Below are positions 19,554 through 20,236 of a stretch of DNA of 20,236 bases, piece after piece. Position 1 is the first letter of the stretch, and each line of letters opens with the position of its first letter. The notes below the pieces were generated by a model. It saw only the letters and a program-made list of their open reading frames with translations, was not told the origin of the DNA and did no database searches. This stretch comes from UMGS172 sp045546555 (lineage in GTDB: Bacteria; Bacillota; Clostridia; Oscillospirales; Acutalibacteraceae). The stretch is taken from contig JAZQCY010000051.1 of NCBI GenBank assembly GCA_045546555.1, positions 1 to 20,236 of the forward strand. The letters are read 5' to 3'. The position numbers and the translations under genes were made by a program.

Positions 19554-20236
19554 TTACAGATGCAATACTCTTTCCTGAATCTCCTGGGTTCTGCCCTGAT
19601 TCCAATACTGCGTGCCGATGTAGCCGCAGGTTCTTCTTGCAACATTCATCTTGGACTGATCACGGTTACCGCACTTGGGACACTCCCAGACCAGCTTGCC
19701 GTCATCCTTGGCAATGCGGATCTCGCCGTCAAAGCCGCAGACCTGGCAATAGTCCGACTTGGTGTTGAGCTCGGCATACATAATGTTGTCGTAGATAAAC
19801 TTCATAACCTCCAACACGGCAGGGATATTGTCCTGCATATTGGGAACCTCAACGTAACTGATGGCACCGCCGGGTGACAAAGCCTGGAACTTGGCCTCTA
19901 AGGTGAGCTTTGCGAAAGCATCTATCTCCTCGGTCACGTGGACGTGGTAGGAGTTGGTGATATAGTTCTTGTCGGTAACACCCTGAATGATGCCGAAGCG
20001 CTTCTGCAAAGCCTTGGCAAACTTGTAGGTGGTAGACTCCAACGGAGTGCCGTACAGAGAATAGTGGATATTCTCGGCATTTCTCCACTTCAAACAGGCA
20101 TCATTAAGCTTTTCAAGCACCTTGATACCAAAGGCTTCACCCTCTGCTTCGGTCAGCTTGCGACCGGTCACGTGGTAAACGCACTCCCAAAGTCCTGCAT
20201 AGCCCAACGAAATGGTGGAATAACCGCCGTGAAGCA
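19554..20236 (-). CDS. nrdD: Anaerobic ribonucleoside-triphosphate reductase, C-terminal part
   Basis: About 227 C-terminal residues; the gene runs past the window edge. The frame is open to 20236 and begins HGGYSTISLGYAGLWEC, so an apparent start at 20207 is only an internal TTG. The zinc site is CQVC and CPKC, and the glycyl radical lies in RRTCGYIGTQYWNQGR near the C-terminus. The enzyme reduces NTPs to dNTPs without oxygen and needs NrdG. It shares a bidirectional terminator with the convergent sugar operon. Confidence 0.97.
   Translation of the reverse strand, partial: LHGGYSTISLGYAGLWECVYHVTGRKLTEAEGEAFGIKVLEKLNDACLKWRNAENIHYSLYGTPLESTTYKFAKALQKRFGIIQGVTDKNYITNSYHVHVTEEIDAFAKLTLEAKFQALSPGGAISYVEVPNMQDNIPAVLEVMKFIYDNIMYAELNTKSDYCQVCGFDGEIRIAKDDGKLVWECPKCGNRDQSKMNVARRTCGYIGTQYWNQGRTQEIQERVLHL

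Overview
The window looks like a chromosomal piece of an anaerobic, low-to-mid GC Clostridia bacterium, probably an Oscillospiraceae-like gut lineage. This is inferred from strong AGGAGG-type ribosome binding sites, sigma-A promoters with 16-17 bp spacers, an anaerobic ribonucleotide reductase, and many palindromic intergenic elements of the kind common in gut Clostridia. No plasmid, phage or rRNA genes are seen. Taxonomy cannot be fixed from the sequence alone.

Layout. 1-4270, all minus strand: the start of a small unknown gene broken by a one-base frameshift in a homopolymer, a CapA-like protein, glyceraldehyde-3-phosphate dehydrogenase, and an exported YD/MORN-like repeat protein, each with its own promoter and/or terminator. 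4290-8580, minus: an amino-sugar operon in the order ROK sugar kinase, NahK-like anomeric kinase, nagB, nagA, with a roughly 280 bp inverted-repeat element inserted exactly at the nagB stop codon. A PocR/AraC regulator is divergent, and its promoter abuts the operon promoter. 9475-9628: tRNA-Val(CAC) with promoter and terminator. 9659-12337: a cysteine-rich conserved protein (minus), then uppP-coaX (plus). 12340-12720: a gene-free stretch packed with palindromic repeats. 12726-13260: a divergent pair of small genes (a ribbon-helix-helix-like protein and a six-cysteine protein) around operator-like repeats. 13267-14560: an ECF transporter S-component gene whose leader appears to have been split from its promoter by an element carrying a DUF559 nuclease gene. 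14559-15892: nrdG and an AraC/cupin regulator, overlapping by ATGA. 16021-19511: a divergent operon of an unrecognised glycosidase-like TIM-barrel protein, an AGE-family 2-epimerase and a PhnP-like metallo-beta-lactamase protein. 19554-end: the C-terminal part of nrdD.

How the genes fit. The 2-epimerase could turn ManNAc-type sugars into GlcNAc. The ROK kinase (or the C1 kinase) could phosphorylate it, NagA would deacetylate GlcNAc-6-P and NagB would deaminate GlcN-6-P to fructose-6-P, feeding glycolysis (GAPDH). Two different AraC-family regulators control the two loci. nrdD and nrdG, which are usually neighbours, are separated here by the sugar operon and its regulator.

The most interesting points are: (i) the DUF559 nuclease gene lying between inverted palindromic ends, flanked by a 26 bp direct repeat, inside a transporter leader; (ii) the element between nagB and nagA whose ends supply a start codon overlapping the nagB stop and an in-frame stop; (iii) paired AraC half-sites exactly 22 bp apart, with an apparently leaderless araC mRNA translationally coupled to nrdG; and (iv) the glycosidase-like/AGE/PhnP-like operon of unknown substrate.
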